In this document: positions 55,556 through 63,910 of the stretch, piece by piece | How positions within the stretch are numbered: the stretch's first letter is position 1 | Layout: every line of letters starts with the position of its first letter | From: Halarcobacter sp. | Lineage (GTDB): Bacteria > Campylobacterota > Campylobacteria > Campylobacterales > Arcobacteraceae | Assembly: GCA_030145305.1 (NCBI GenBank) | Contig: JAQYVX010000011.1 | Span: forward strand, 62,001-126,000 | DNA length: 64,000 nucleotides | Reading direction: 5' to 3' | The notes under the pieces: generated by a model | The model's input: the letters and a program-made list of their open reading frames with translations, nothing else | Databases searched by the model: none | What the model was told of the DNA's origin: nothing | Translations under genes and position numbers: made by a program

Positions 55556-57642
55556 CTCTCTCTACTTTTTTGCATAAGATATAATCCAGCAAATATTAAC
55601 ATACCTATTACATATGAAATATAATGTGATGGAAGGCTAAAATAACTTTCCATAATTTTTGGTAAAAACATAAATGGAACAATAGTTAAGAAGGTAAATC
55701 TTTCTATAATATTTGTTTTTATAATGAAATATCCTTGTGAGAAACAAGAAAATGCCATCATTCCAATAAATGCTGTTGTAAAGATAGTTAATATTTCAAG
55801 TGGATTCGTAATCCAAACCCAACCCTCAGGATTAGCAGGATTAAGAGCATCAACACCTGAGATTAAAAGTAACTCTGGATTAAAGAAGAACATAAACGGT
55901 AAAATTGCTGTTCTAATATCATACTTAAATCCTTGAATACCTGTTTTTATTGGATCTGCTTTTGCAATACCAGCAGCTGCATAGGCGGCGAGCCCAACAG
56001 GTGGCGTATCATCTGCTAAAATACCAAAGTAAAATACAAATAAATGTGCTGCAATTGCAGGAATTACAAAGCCATTATCAGCAGCTAAAATTAAAATAAC
56101 AGGAGCTGTTAATGATGCCATAACAATATAATTTGCAGTTGTAGGTAATCCCATTCCTAAAATAAGGGAAATCATAGCAGCTAAGATTAAGATAATAAAA
56201 ATATTCCCACCTGATAGGGTTTCAATAACATCTAATAAAACTTGTCCAAGTCCTGTAAGAGTAATAGAACCAACTACAATTCCTGCTAAGGCAGTAGCAA
56301 CAGCAATAGGAACCATGTTTCTAGCACCTGCTATCATACCTGCTAAAATATCTACAAAACCAGAAAGCATAATATCTCTTGTAATTTTCTCTTTTGCTAA
56401 AAATGCTCTAAAAGGATGTTGAACTACCATTAAAAGCATTAAAAGCATAATCGCATTAAATGCAGCACTAGCAGCACTTTCTCTTAAAATCATCAAGGTG
56501 TAAAGTAAGAAGAAAATAGGAATCAAATAATGAAGTCCTGTTACAAAAGTGTTCCATTTAGGAGGTATCTCATCATCATTCATTCCTTTAAGTCCAAGCT
56601 TTAAAGCCTCTAAGTGAACTATATAAAATAGTGCAAAATAAGAAACAAAAGCAGGAATAAAGGCTGCAAAAATAACATCAGTATATGACATTCCTAAAAA
56701 TTCAGCAATAATAAATGCCGCAGCTCCCATAACAGGTGGCATTAATTGGCCATTTGTTGAAGCCGCAACTTCAACCGCACCTGCTTGTTCAGGCCTAAAT
56801 CCAGTCCTTTTCATAAGAGGAATTGTAAAAGTTCCTGTTGTAACAGTGTTTGCAATAGAAGAACCACTCATGATTCCTGTAAATCCAGAAGCAACAACAG
56901 ATGCTTTTGCAGGTCCTCCTCTATATTTTCCTAACATTGCAAAAGCTAGATTAATAAAATACTCTCCTGCTCCTGCTTTATCTAAAAGCGAACCAAATAG
57001 TACGAATAAAAATACAAAGCCAGTTGATACTCCTAGAGGAACACCAAAGATACCTTCAGTTGTTAAGAACATATGCCCTGCAAGTTTATTAAGAGATGCA
57101 CCTTTATGAATAATAAGTTCAGGCATATAAGGCCCTAGCATATCATAAGTGATAAATACAATTGCAATAATAGATAAGGCAAGTCCTAAAACTCTTCTTC
57201 CAGCTTCTAGTAAAATTACAATACCAATAAGTGCAACTACAATATCAATTGCTAAATAATCACCAGGTCTTTGTGCTAAATCTTCGAAAAAGAAGGCAAT
57301 ATATCCTGCTGAACAAAGACCAATAAGTGCAAAGAGGTAACCAAACCATCTAATTTTGGTTAAGAAATATGGTTTTCTCATCATTGGATAAATCATAAAA
57401 GCTAAGGTTAAACCAAAAGACAAGTGTATAGAACGTGAAATAGTAGAGTTAGTAGGTTCTATTACAATATATAATTGAAATAAAGACCAAAGTAAGGCGA
57501 TAATAGAAATCATCCAAAATTCATAATGCTCTTTTCCAAAGACTCTTTGACCTTCTAGGTCATTAAGTACATTTTCTGCTTCATCAATTTGTTCTTGCTC
57601 TAGTTCGCCCAGTGTGTGGGGTTTTTCTTTATAAATAGACAT
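55543..57642 (-). CDS. TRAP transporter fused permease (TAXI type, DctQM fusion)
   Basis: The 699-residue membrane protein joins the 4-span DctQ-like part (about 40-180) to the 12-span DctM-like part. It shows GSSIANTVTTGTFTIPLMKR, the Na-binding region AASTNGQLMPPVMGAAAFI, GMGLPTTANYIVMA and DDTPPVGLAAYAAAGIAKADP, all typical of TAXI-type TRAP permeases. It imports an organic acid driven by Na+ or H+ with the binding protein encoded upstream (57756-58700). Substrate unknown. Confidence 0.93.
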   Translation of the reverse strand: MSIYKEKPHTLGELEQEQIDEAENVLNDLEGQRVFGKEHYEFWMISIIALLWSLFQLYIVIEPTNSTISRSIHLSFGLTLAFMIYPMMRKPYFLTKIRWFGYLFALIGLCSAGYIAFFFEDLAQRPGDYLAIDIVVALIGIVILLEAGRRVLGLALSIIAIVFITYDMLGPYMPELIIHKGASLNKLAGHMFLTTEGIFGVPLGVSTGFVFLFVLFGSLLDKAGAGEYFINLAFAMLGKYRGGPAKASVVASGFTGIMSGSSIANTVTTGTFTIPLMKRTGFRPEQAGAVEVAASTNGQLMPPVMGAAAFIIAEFLGMSYTDVIFAAFIPAFVSYFALFYIVHLEALKLGLKGMNDDEIPPKWNTFVTGLHYLIPIFFLLYTLMILRESAASAAFNAIMLLMLLMVVQHPFRAFLAKEKITRDIMLSGFVDILAGMIAGARNMVPIAVATALAGIVVGSITLTGLGQVLLDVIETLSGGNIFIILILAAMISLILGMGLPTTANYIVMASLTAPVILILAADNGFVIPAIAAHLFVFYFGILADDTPPVGLAAYAAAGIAKADPIKTGIQGFKYDIRTAILPFMFFFNPELLLISGVDALNPANPEGWVWITNPLEILTIFTTAFIGMMAFSCFSQGYFIIKTNIIERFTFLTIVPFMFLPKIMESYFSLPSHYISYVIGMLIFAGLYLMQKSRERKAL

Positions 57643-57717
57643 GTTTTTCCTTCAAATGATAGATTCATTTTTAGTATATTTCATTCAAGTTTGTGTACTT
57701 AAATGAAATATAATAAA

Positions 57718-57747
57718 AAAGCCCAAAGGCATAAGCCTTTGGGCTTT
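57718..57747 (-). terminator. Terminator/attenuator between TAXI binding protein and permease
   Basis: A perfect 13 bp stem (AAAGCCCAAAGGC) with an ATAA loop lies directly after the binding-protein stop. On the - strand it is followed by a T-rich run. It should reduce read-through to the permease, giving more binding protein than permease. Confidence 0.8.
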
Positions 57748-57755
57748 AGCTTAGA

Positions 57756-58700
57756 TTATAATAATCCAGCTTCTTTAAAGTATTTTTTTGCACCTTCATG
57801 TAAAGGAGCACTTAAACCATCAAGTAATGATTCTTTTGTAATATTTGCATACGCAGGATGTAATTTTTTGAAAGCATCAAAGTTTTCTAAAATTGCTTTT
57901 ACCAAAGTATATACAGCTTTTTCACTAACATCAGTACTTGTAACTAATACAGCTTTTACACCAAATGTAGGAACAGGAGTATCAACACCTTTATATAATC
58001 CAGCAGGTACATCAGCTTGAGCAAAATATGGGTTTGCTTTAACAAAAGCATCTACTTTTGGCCCATGAATTGGAGTAATTCTAATATCTACAGAGTTAGA
58101 TGCATCTTTAATATTTGCAGTAGGATGTCCTACCATATAAAAGTAACCATCAATTTTATTATCTCTTAATGCATCAGGAGCTTCACCAGCTTTTAGTACA
58201 CCAGCAAATGCTAAATCATCTTTACTCATTCCCATTGCTTCAAATAATCCTAAAGCAGTTGATTCATTACCACTCCCTGGGTTCCCTAGGTTGATTTTTT
58301 TACCTTTAATGTCCATTATTCCATTAATTCCAGCTTCTGCTCTTGTAACTAATGTAAATAATTCAGGGTAAATAGCCATAACAGATCTTAATTTCTTAAT
58401 TGGTTTACCTTCAAATTTATCTTTACCATTTGAAGCTTGGTATACCACGTCAGATTGAACAATACCAAAATCTAATTCACCATTTTTGATAGTGTTGATG
58501 TTGTAAACAGAACCTCCCGTTGATTCTACAGAACATCTAATTTTAGTCTCTTTTTTATACTTATTAACAAGTCTACAAACTGCTCCACCTGTTGGGTAAT
58601 AAGTTCCTGTTACACTTCCTGTACCAATTGTAATAAACTCAGCAGCAAATGCTGGGATTGTTAATGCTGCAATTAATGCCGCGCTAGCAATTTTCTTCAT
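57756..58700 (-). CDS. TAXI-family TRAP solute-binding protein
   Basis: The 314-residue protein has a signal peptide (MKKIASAALIAALTIPAFAA, cleavage near 20) and then ITIGTGSVTGTYYPTGGAVC, the TAXI-family N terminus. ESTGGSVYNINTIKNGELDF, GIVQSDVVYQ and VNLGNPGSGNESTAL-like spacing follow, covering the ligand cleft. It would bind an organic acid in the periplasm and hand it to the downstream permease. A strong AAGGAG ribosome site lies before the ATG. Confidence 0.94.
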   Translation of the reverse strand: MKKIASAALIAALTIPAFAAEFITIGTGSVTGTYYPTGGAVCRLVNKYKKETKIRCSVESTGGSVYNINTIKNGELDFGIVQSDVVYQASNGKDKFEGKPIKKLRSVMAIYPELFTLVTRAEAGINGIMDIKGKKINLGNPGSGNESTALGLFEAMGMSKDDLAFAGVLKAGEAPDALRDNKIDGYFYMVGHPTANIKDASNSVDIRITPIHGPKVDAFVKANPYFAQADVPAGLYKGVDTPVPTFGVKAVLVTSTDVSEKAVYTLVKAILENFDAFKKLHPAYANITKESLLDGLSAPLHEGAKKYFKEAGLL

Positions 58701-58859
58701 ATCTTCTCCTTGTTTTTTAATGATTTTATATACTAAATTTCATAAAAGTTATATGTAAATTACAACTTATGAAATAATTATACATATAATAAACTTATTC
58801 TAACTTGAATATTTAATTTATAAAATTGGCACTTTTATATATCTTTTGCTAAAAATAAC

Positions 58860-58888
58860 TTGACATTTAGACACTCATATAGTATAAT
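58860..58888 (+). promoter_or_regulatory. Consensus sigma-70 promoter of the hrcA-grpE-dnaK operon
   Basis: TTGACA at 58860-58865 and TATAAT at 58883-58888, separated by 17 nt, match both consensus hexamers exactly. This is the only such promoter I see in the window. The expected start lies inside the CIRCE element. Confidence 0.9.
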
Positions 58889-58892
58889 CATT

Positions 58893-58919
58893 TTAGCAGT
58901 TTAAGAAGACAAGTGCTAA
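58893..58919 (+). promoter_or_regulatory. CIRCE operator for HrcA
   Basis: TTAGCAGTT, a 9 nt spacer, and AAGTGCTAA: this is the CIRCE inverted repeat (consensus TTAGCACTC-N9-GAGTGCTAA) with three changes. It covers the transcription start, so HrcA binding would block initiation and heat would relieve it. Confidence 0.88.
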
Positions 58920-58940
58920 AAAAGAAAAAATGGTTTGAAA

Positions 58941-59732
58941 ATGATTGACAAAAAAGAATTTTTATTACATTCAATTATTAAAGCTTATATTGAGCATTTA
59001 GAACCAATTGGTTCTTCTCAATTAAAATCTTTATATGATATAACATATTCGCCTGCAACTATTAGAGGGTACTTTAAAAAGTTAGGTGATGAAGGATTTT
59101 TAGCTCAAGAACATGTAAGTTCTGGACGAACGCCCACAACTGAAGCTTTAAAACAATATTGGACTAGTAAATTAAATTTTAAACTTGATTTTATTGATGA
59201 AAAACAGATTGCATATTTAGCAAAAGAAGTAGGTGTTTCTGTATTTATTCAAGACCAAAAGTCTGATAATTTGAAAAACATTTTGAATGTTGAAAATAGA
59301 TATATGATTTTAGAGTTTACCTCATTTTCAATCACAGTAAAGTTTTCTGATGCTTTATACAGATTTTTAAGTGATATGATTGGTTTAGAGTTAGTACATA
59401 TACTAAATATCTCTAAACAAGTTGGTGCTATTGAGATATATGAGCAAGTAAATCAATATTTGGAAAACAAAGATTTTCATATTTATAATACAAAAGAGTT
59501 TTTTTCTTTAGCACTTCAATTTAACTTTGATGAAGAGAGTATTACCTCTTTTTTGAAAGGGAAAGTTTTAGACTCAATAGAAGAGGGTTTATATTTTGAT
59601 GGTATAGTTCCTGTTGGATATATTGGTGTTTGTCATAACTGCAAAGTAAGAAATATAGATACCAAGATGTTAGTTGTAGGCGAGTTATCAAAAGATTATG
59701 AATATTTTTATAATAAAATTAGTATGAGTTAG
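58941..59732 (+). CDS. hrcA: Heat-inducible transcription repressor HrcA
   Basis: HrcA binds CIRCE and needs GroEL to fold. The protein of about 263 residues has a winged helix (FLLHSIIKAYIEHLEPIGSSQLKS, YSPATIRGYFKKLGDEGFLAQEHVSSGRTPT) and a C-terminal GAF-like part ending VPVGYIGVCHNCKVRN. It is shorter than the Bacillus protein (343), as in other Campylobacterota. Start ATG 58941 is used; TTG 58935 is possible. CIRCE lies 22 nt upstream, so the operon is autoregulated. Confidence 0.92.
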   Translation: MIDKKEFLLHSIIKAYIEHLEPIGSSQLKSLYDITYSPATIRGYFKKLGDEGFLAQEHVSSGRTPTTEALKQYWTSKLNFKLDFIDEKQIAYLAKEVGVSVFIQDQKSDNLKNILNVENRYMILEFTSFSITVKFSDALYRFLSDMIGLELVHILNISKQVGAIEIYEQVNQYLENKDFHIYNTKEFFSLALQFNFDEESITSFLKGKVLDSIEEGLYFDGIVPVGYIGVCHNCKVRNIDTKMLVVGELSKDYEYFYNKISMS

Positions 59733-59742
59733 GAGAATTATT

Positions 59743-60321
59743 TTGAGTAAAAAAGAAGAAGAATTAAACGAAGAGATTATAGAAAATGAAGAGCTTGAAG
59801 AAGCTACTTTAGAAGAGGAAAATGTTGCATCTGAGCCTAAAGAGTTAAGTAGTGAAGATAAAATTGCTGAACTTGAAGCTAAATTAAAAGAAGCAGAAGA
59901 TAAGTATTTTAGAGTTCACGCGGATTTTGAAAATATCAAAAAAAGGTTAGAAAAAGAAAAATATCAAGCAATTGATTATGCTTCTGAGAAATTTGCAAAA
60001 GATTTACTTGCACCAATAGACACTTTAGAAATGGCACTTGCCGCGGAAGAAGCATCTGCTGATTTACCTGCTGAAGAGTTATTAGCTAAGTTAAAAGAAG
60101 GTGTTGAATTAACAATTAAAAATTTCTATACTTCTTTTGAGAAACATGATATTTCAGTTCTTGAAGCAGATGGAGAGTTTGATCCAAACTTCCATAATGC
60201 AGTTATGCAAGTAGATAGTCCAGACCATGAAGATGGAGAAATTGTACAAAGACTTCAAAAAGGCTACAAAATTAAAGATAGACTTTTAAGACCAGCGATG
60301 GTAAGTATTTGTAAAAAGTAA
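59743..60321 (+). CDS. grpE: Nucleotide exchange factor GrpE
   Basis: GrpE speeds ADP release from DnaK. The 192-residue protein has an acidic N terminus (about 1-40). A long coiled-coil helix (AELEAKLKEAEDKYFRVHADFENIKKRLEKE) follows, and then a beta domain with FDPNFHNAVMQVDSPDHEDGEI and YKIKDRLLRPAMVSI. The start is TTG at 59743 with AGGAG upstream, 10 nt after hrcA. Confidence 0.96.
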   Translation: MSKKEEELNEEIIENEELEEATLEEENVASEPKELSSEDKIAELEAKLKEAEDKYFRVHADFENIKKRLEKEKYQAIDYASEKFAKDLLAPIDTLEMALAAEEASADLPAEELLAKLKEGVELTIKNFYTSFEKHDISVLEADGEFDPNFHNAVMQVDSPDHEDGEIVQRLQKGYKIKDRLLRPAMVSICKK

Positions 60322-60409
60322 ATTTAGGTTTTGACCGTAATGTCATAAAACTAAGAAAAATATAAAATTAAATTAAAAATATAAAATTAAAAAAAGTAAG
60401 GATGATAAA

Positions 60410-62302
60410 ATGAGTAAAGTTATTGGAATAGATTTAGGAACAACAAACTCTTGTATGGCAGTTTATGAAGGTGGAGAAGCAAAAGTTATCGCTAATAAAG
60501 AAGGTAAAAATACTACTCCTTCAATTGTTGCATTTACAGATAAAGGTGAAGTTTTAGTAGGAGATCCTGCAAAAAGACAAGCTATTACAAACCCTGAAAA
60601 AACTATATATTCTATTAAAAGAATTATGGGTCTTATGATGGATGAAGAAAATGCAAAAGAAGCACAAGAAAAAGTTGGATATAAAATTGTTAATAGAAAT
60701 GGTGCAGCTGCTGTTGAAATTGGAGATAAAGTATATACTCCACAAGAAATTTCAGCAAAAATTTTAGGAAAGTTAAAAGCTGATGCTGAAGAGTATTTAG
60801 GTGCTCCTGTTACAGATGCTGTTATTACTGTACCTGCATATTTCAATGATGCACAAAGAAAAGCAACTCAAGAAGCTGGAACTATTGCTGGATTAAATGT
60901 ATTAAGAATTATCAATGAGCCAACAGCTGCTTCTTTAGCTTATGGTTTAGATAAAAAAGGTGAAGAAAAAGTTCTAGTATATGATTTAGGTGGTGGTACA
61001 TTTGACGTTACTGTTCTTGAAATCGGTGATGGAACATTTGAAGTACTTTCAACTGATGGTAATGCATTCTTAGGTGGAGATGATTTTGATAATGCAATTA
61101 TTGATTGGTTAGCAAAAGAGTTTAAAGATGAAAATGGTTTTGATATTAAAACTGACAAAATGGCACTTCAAAGATTAAAAGATGCAGCTGAAAATGCTAA
61201 AAAAGAACTTTCATCTGCTGAGTCAACTGAAATTAACTTACCATTTATTTCTATGGGTAACGCTGGTCCTGTTCACTTAGTTAAATCATTAACAAGAGCA
61301 AAATTTGAATCTATGACTGAACATTTAATTAATGAAACTTTAGATCATATTAAAGTTGCTTTAAAAGATTCTGGATTAGATAAAAGTGAAATTCAAGAAA
61401 TTATTATGGTTGGTGGGTCAACAAGACTTCCAAAAGCAAACTCTGTTGTAAAAGAATTTTTTGGAAAAGATTTAAATAAAGGTGTTAACCCTGATGAAGT
61501 TGTAGCTTCAGGTGCTGCTGTTCAAGCTGGTGTTTTAAGAGGAGATGTTAAAGATGTATTATTACTAGACGTTACTCCTTTATCACTTGGAATTGAAACT
61601 TTAGGTGGAGTTTTAACTAAACTTATTGAAAAAGGGACAACTATCCCTGTTAAAAAATCGCAAACTTTCTCAACTGCGGAAGATAACCAACCAGCTGTTT
61701 CTATTCATGTTGGTCAAGGTGAAAGAGAATTTGCAAAAGATAATAAATCTTTAGGTATGTTTGAACTTTCAGATATTCCAGCAGCTCCAAGAGGTGTGCC
61801 ACAAATTGAAGTAACATTTGATATTGATGCAAATGGTGTTTTAAATGTATCTGCAAAAGATAAAGGTACTGGTAAAGAAAATAAAATTACTATTTCTGGT
61901 TCATCTGGATTATCTGATGAAGAAATTGAAAAAATGGTAAATGAAGCAGAAGCAAATAAAGAAGTTGATGCTAAGAAAAAAGAAGTGATTGAAGTAAGAA
62001 ACCAAGCTGATGCACTTTTACATTCAACTAAAAAAACTTTAGAAGAAAATCCTGATGCAGTTTCTGAAGAAGAGAGTAAAGCAATTGTTGATTCAGCTGC
62101 TGAGTTAGAAGAATTATTAAAAGATGAAAATGCTACAAAAGAGCAAATTGAAGAAAAAGTAAAAGCTTTAACTGAAAAATCTCATAAATTAGCAGAAGCT
62201 ATGTATAAAAAAGAAGGTGGTGACCAAGCAGGTGCTGGTGCACAACCAAATCAAAAAGCAAAAAAAGACGATGACGATGTTATCGATGCTGAAGTAGAGT
62301 AA
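60410..62302 (+). CDS. dnaK: Chaperone DnaK (Hsp70)
   Basis: The 630-residue Hsp70 shows [17 protein letters not shown] (residues 6-22), [34 protein letters not shown] and [12 protein letters not shown] of the ATPase domain. The linker [19 protein letters not shown] follows, then the substrate-binding domain and a helical lid ending in the acidic [13 protein letters not shown]. The ATG has AAGGA upstream. An 88 nt gap from grpE contains a short imperfect AT-rich repeat (AAATATAAAATTAAA-like, twice) but no gene. Confidence 0.98.
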   Translation: MSKVIGIDLGTTNSCMAVYEGGEAKVIANKEGKNTTPSIVAFTDKGEVLVGDPAKRQAITNPEKTIYSIKRIMGLMMDEENAKEAQEKVGYKIVNRNGAAAVEIGDKVYTPQEISAKILGKLKADAEEYLGAPVTDAVITVPAYFNDAQRKATQEAGTIAGLNVLRIINEPTAASLAYGLDKKGEEKVLVYDLGGGTFDVTVLEIGDGTFEVLSTDGNAFLGGDDFDNAIIDWLAKEFKDENGFDIKTDKMALQRLKDAAENAKKELSSAESTEINLPFISMGNAGPVHLVKSLTRAKFESMTEHLINETLDHIKVALKDSGLDKSEIQEIIMVGGSTRLPKANSVVKEFFGKDLNKGVNPDEVVASGAAVQAGVLRGDVKDVLLLDVTPLSLGIETLGGVLTKLIEKGTTIPVKKSQTFSTAEDNQPAVSIHVGQGEREFAKDNKSLGMFELSDIPAAPRGVPQIEVTFDIDANGVLNVSAKDKGTGKENKITISGSSGLSDEEIEKMVNEAEANKEVDAKKKEVIEVRNQADALLHSTKKTLEENPDAVSEEESKAIVDSAAELEELLKDENATKEQIEEKVKALTEKSHKLAEAMYKKEGGDQAGAGAQPNQKAKKDDDDVIDAEVE

Positions 62303-62313
62303 AACTCTGCTTC

Positions 62314-62595
62314 ATGCAAACTGTAATTTTTCTTCTCTTAGTTTTTTTAATAGTAATCTTTTCCGCATTGCTATACTATAAAAGTAAACACTCAAGAGTT
62401 GATAAGTTAAATAAAGGTGAATGTCCATCTTGTGGGCAAAAAACTAAAACTTTTTATGATGAAAATACCAAGACCACTTTTAAGCAAGAAGTTATAAGCG
62501 CAAGAGTTCTAAAAAATGGCGGATGCTCAGGCGTAAATGATATAGAATATAAATGTAAAGCTTGTGGTGCTAAAGAAGTTTATTCTCAAGTTTAA
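62314..62595 (+). CDS. Small membrane protein with zinc-ribbon
   Basis: A 93-residue protein: one N-terminal membrane helix (residues 3-22), then a cytoplasmic or periplasmic domain with CPSC (about 39-42) and CKAC (about 81-84), spaced like a zinc ribbon. An extra Cys lies in GGCSG. There is no strong ribosome site; translation may be coupled to dnaK, which ends 11 nt upstream. Function unknown; the family appears to be a conserved hypothetical of this group, which is my impression only. Confidence 0.65.
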   Translation: MQTVIFLLLVFLIVIFSALLYYKSKHSRVDKLNKGECPSCGQKTKTFYDENTKTTFKQEVISARVLKNGGCSGVNDIEYKCKACGAKEVYSQV

Positions 62596-62691
62596 TTTAT
62601 AGTAATTAATATATTTGGTAAAACTAAAAGGTAATTTACAATTTCTACTGCGTTCACTACTTCTTAGGTCTTTTGAGATTTTCTTTTATTC

Positions 62692-62809
62692 TTATAGTAT
62701 ATGTTTTCTTTCTTTGGCTCTTAAAGCTTGGTTCTGTGTAGTTGGACTTACATTTAGTTTTGTAGCAAGATATGTAAAAAATTGTTCGATCTAAAATTTT
62801 CCCCATATG
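62692..62809 (-). pseudogene. Decayed integron-integrase-like tyrosine recombinase fragment
   Basis: On the - strand, 62790 to 62692 encodes 32 residues starting IEQFFTYLATKLNVSPTTQN and ending RAKERKHIL. The first part matches the N-terminal SAM-like core-binding region of integron integrases (FLTxLA...VSxSTQNQAL). The end resembles the region about 20 residues further on (RAKxPKxxPVVL), so an internal deletion is likely. An HMGK piece in another frame at 62798-62809 fits the preceding MGxxEI motif. No catalytic part with the Arg/His/Tyr residues is seen. It is read opposite to the following genes, as in integrons. Confidence 0.65.
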
Positions 62810-63013
62810 TAACCCCTGATATACTTAGCATTTTGTTAACTATTAAATCATTTAAAAATTATATTAAATATATAGCTTAGGATAAAAAATATTACATATT
62901 GTAATATATTATTTAAATAAATACTAAAAGTAGCCTATTTAAAGGCTTTATAGTAATTTAATATCTTATCATAAAAATGTAGTCCTATTATGTGATTCTA
63001 TATATTATTTATA

Positions 63014-63019
63014 TATAAT
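63014..63019 (+). promoter_or_regulatory. -10 box, candidate cassette promoter
   Basis: TATAAT 40 nt before the first cassette ATG; expected start near 63026, just before the GTTAAAT core. No convincing -35. Its place between integrase remnant and first cassette is where integron Pc promoters can lie. Confidence 0.4.
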
Positions 63020-63035
63020 GTATTACTAATAAATA

Positions 63036-63042
63036 GTTAAAT
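63036..63042 (+). other. Cassette leading core site GTTAAAT (attI/cassette junction)
   Basis: GTTAAAT fits the GTTRRRY core. Its reverse complement ATTTAAC is found at 63372, at the start of the attC-like element, as expected for the two ends of one cassette. Confidence 0.6.
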
Positions 63043-63058
63043 GAAAAGGATGAAATAG

Positions 63059-63370
63059 ATGAATATTGAAGATATTGCTAATGCGCTTATTAAATTAAAA
63101 GAAGAATCAAAATTGATAGAAGTTGCTTATCAAGATAAGCGAAGAGAGATGTATAATAAACTTACAAATACACAACAAAGTTCTTTTGAATACAATGGTT
63201 TTAAGTTTTCAAAGACACAGGAATCAGAAACAAGAAATGTTACAAAAGATAAATTATTTGATGCTTTATCAAGAGCAAATATTAGTGAAGAATTAAGGTC
63301 ACAAATTTTTAATGATAGTCAAAATGAAGTACCACGCTTAAGTAACATCAGAATATCAAAGTTGAATTAA
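63059..63370 (+). CDS. Cassette gene 1, unknown function
   Basis: A 103-residue protein, highly charged and probably all helical (KLKEESKLIEVAYQDKRREMYNKL, RNVTKDKLFDALSRANI), with no membrane span and no known motif. AAAAGGA lies nine bases before the ATG. It is bounded by core GTTAAAT 17 nt upstream and by the attC-like element 1 nt after the stop, the compact packing seen in integron cassettes. Function unknown; soluble cytoplasmic protein by composition. Confidence 0.7.
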   Translation: MNIEDIANALIKLKEESKLIEVAYQDKRREMYNKLTNTQQSSFEYNGFKFSKTQESETRNVTKDKLFDALSRANISEELRSQIFNDSQNEVPRLSNIRISKLN

Positions 63371-63371
63371 C

Positions 63372-63439
63372 ATTTAACAAAACCTCGTAGCTAATAAATA
63401 CCCTAGCGGTCATTTATTGGCTAGAGTCAACCGTTATAT
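63372..63439 (+). repeat. attC-like recombination site
   Basis: It begins ATTTAAC (RYYYAAC) and ends GTTATAT. The inner arms TAGCTAATAAAT (63388-63399) and ATTTATTGGCTA (63412-63423) pair over 12 positions with one T-G wobble. An outer CTC/GAG pair and an unpaired G follow the attC pattern of imperfect stem with extrahelical bases. The total of 68 nt is within the known attC range. Confidence 0.7.
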
Positions 63440-63450
63440 GAAAGAAGAAA

Positions 63451-63768
63451 ATGAAGTATTTTGATGAAAAAGTAACTGATGAGTTAAGAGATATTAGAAA
63501 TAAATTTGTAAATGAACGTTGGGAACAACTTTACAACTTATCTAAAGAATCAAGTGAGTCTGCAATTAAATATTTATTCACTACCAATGCAGGTGGAGGA
63601 TTGGCTGTACTTACTTATTTGGGTACAATTGTTGATAAGGGAGTGCCACATGTAAAGATAAAGGGGACAGTCCCCTTTATCTTACATCACTTTGCTAAAA
63701 TGATGTATATTATAAATATTGGAGTTTACTATGACAGCACCAAAACAAGAAGCAAAAAAAATTATTGA
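63451..63768 (+). pseudogene. Cassette gene 2, truncated membrane-protein gene
   Basis: The frame is open for 105 codons. The first 65 or so residues (MKYFDEKVTDELRDIRNKF..., AIKYLFTTNAGGGLAVLTYL) look like a real protein whose first membrane helix begins near residue 42. From about residue 68 the frame runs through a 38 nt hairpin repeat and then through the antitoxin promoter region, giving unrelated-looking sequence. I infer the original 3' half and its attC were lost. No ATATAAC inverse core matching the GTTATAT leading core is found. Function unknown. Confidence 0.55.
63650..63687. repeat. Hairpin repeat copy 1 (AAAGGGGACAGTCCCCTTT core)
   Basis: ATGTAA-A-GATAAAGGGGAC, one central A, then GTCCCCTTTATC-TTACAT: 18 bp arms with one bulged base. 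The 19 nt core recurs at 63932 with one change. Resembles REP-type palindromes; its foot coincides with the point where cassette gene 2 stops looking coding. Confidence 0.75.
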
Positions 63769-63910
63769 TTCACTACCAGAAGACACATCTTATGATGAAA
63801 TATTGAAAGAATTAGCTTTTGACAGAATGATTCAAAGAGGTTTAAAAGACTCAGCAGAAAATAAAACTATTTCAAATCAAGAGATGAAAAATAGAATTAA
63901 ACAATGGTAA
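63731..63910 (+). CDS. Antitoxin-like small protein
   Basis: A 59-residue acidic, helical protein (TAPKQEAKKIIDSLPEDTSY, DEILKELAFDRMIQRGLKDS, ISNQEMKNRIKQW). The SLPEDTSYDEIL segment and the SNQEM-x-x-RIKQW ending are what I associate with ParD/RelB-like antitoxins encoded with ParE-type toxins. The ATG at 63731 has TTGGAG six bases upstream; the frame opens 12 nt earlier without a ribosome site. AT-rich sequence before it may hold its own promoter. The next ORF overlaps its stop by 7 nt, in toxin position, but is cut short. Confidence 0.65.
   Translation: MTAPKQEAKKIIDSLPEDTSYDEILKELAFDRMIQRGLKDSAENKTISNQEMKNRIKQW

Larger units (their letters stand above)
62596..63058. other. Non-coding stretch between dnaK operon and first cassette gene
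   Basis: This 463 nt stretch holds the integrase fragment (62692-62809), then a very AT-rich segment with no ORF. A small inverted repeat AGCC...GGCT lies near 62932-62947 and a TATAAT at 63014. A GTTAAAT core (63036-63042) sits 17 nt before the first cassette gene. By position the segment 62810-63036 would contain attI and the cassette promoter. I see nothing else. Confidence 0.5.

Noticed and set aside
60345-60395. AT-rich near-duplicate in the grpE-dnaK gap as a regulatory repeat
   Set aside because: Low-complexity A/T sequence; two imperfect copies are expected by chance in such composition.
60463-61158. Long antisense frames opposite dnaK
   Set aside because: These are mirror frames of a strongly biased highly expressed gene; they have no ribosome sites and no family resemblance.
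62692-62809. A complete, working tyrosine recombinase
   Set aside because: Only about 32 residues are in frame, stops follow, and the catalytic C-terminal domain is absent.
62932-62947. AGCC...GGCT inverted repeat as a terminator
   Set aside because: The stem is only four pairs of G/C-containing sequence with no proper T tract, and no gene ends there.
63692-63716. TTGCTA/TATAAA promoter for the antitoxin
   Set aside because: The spacing is only about 13 nt, too short for a normal sigma-70 promoter, so I did not list it as a feature.
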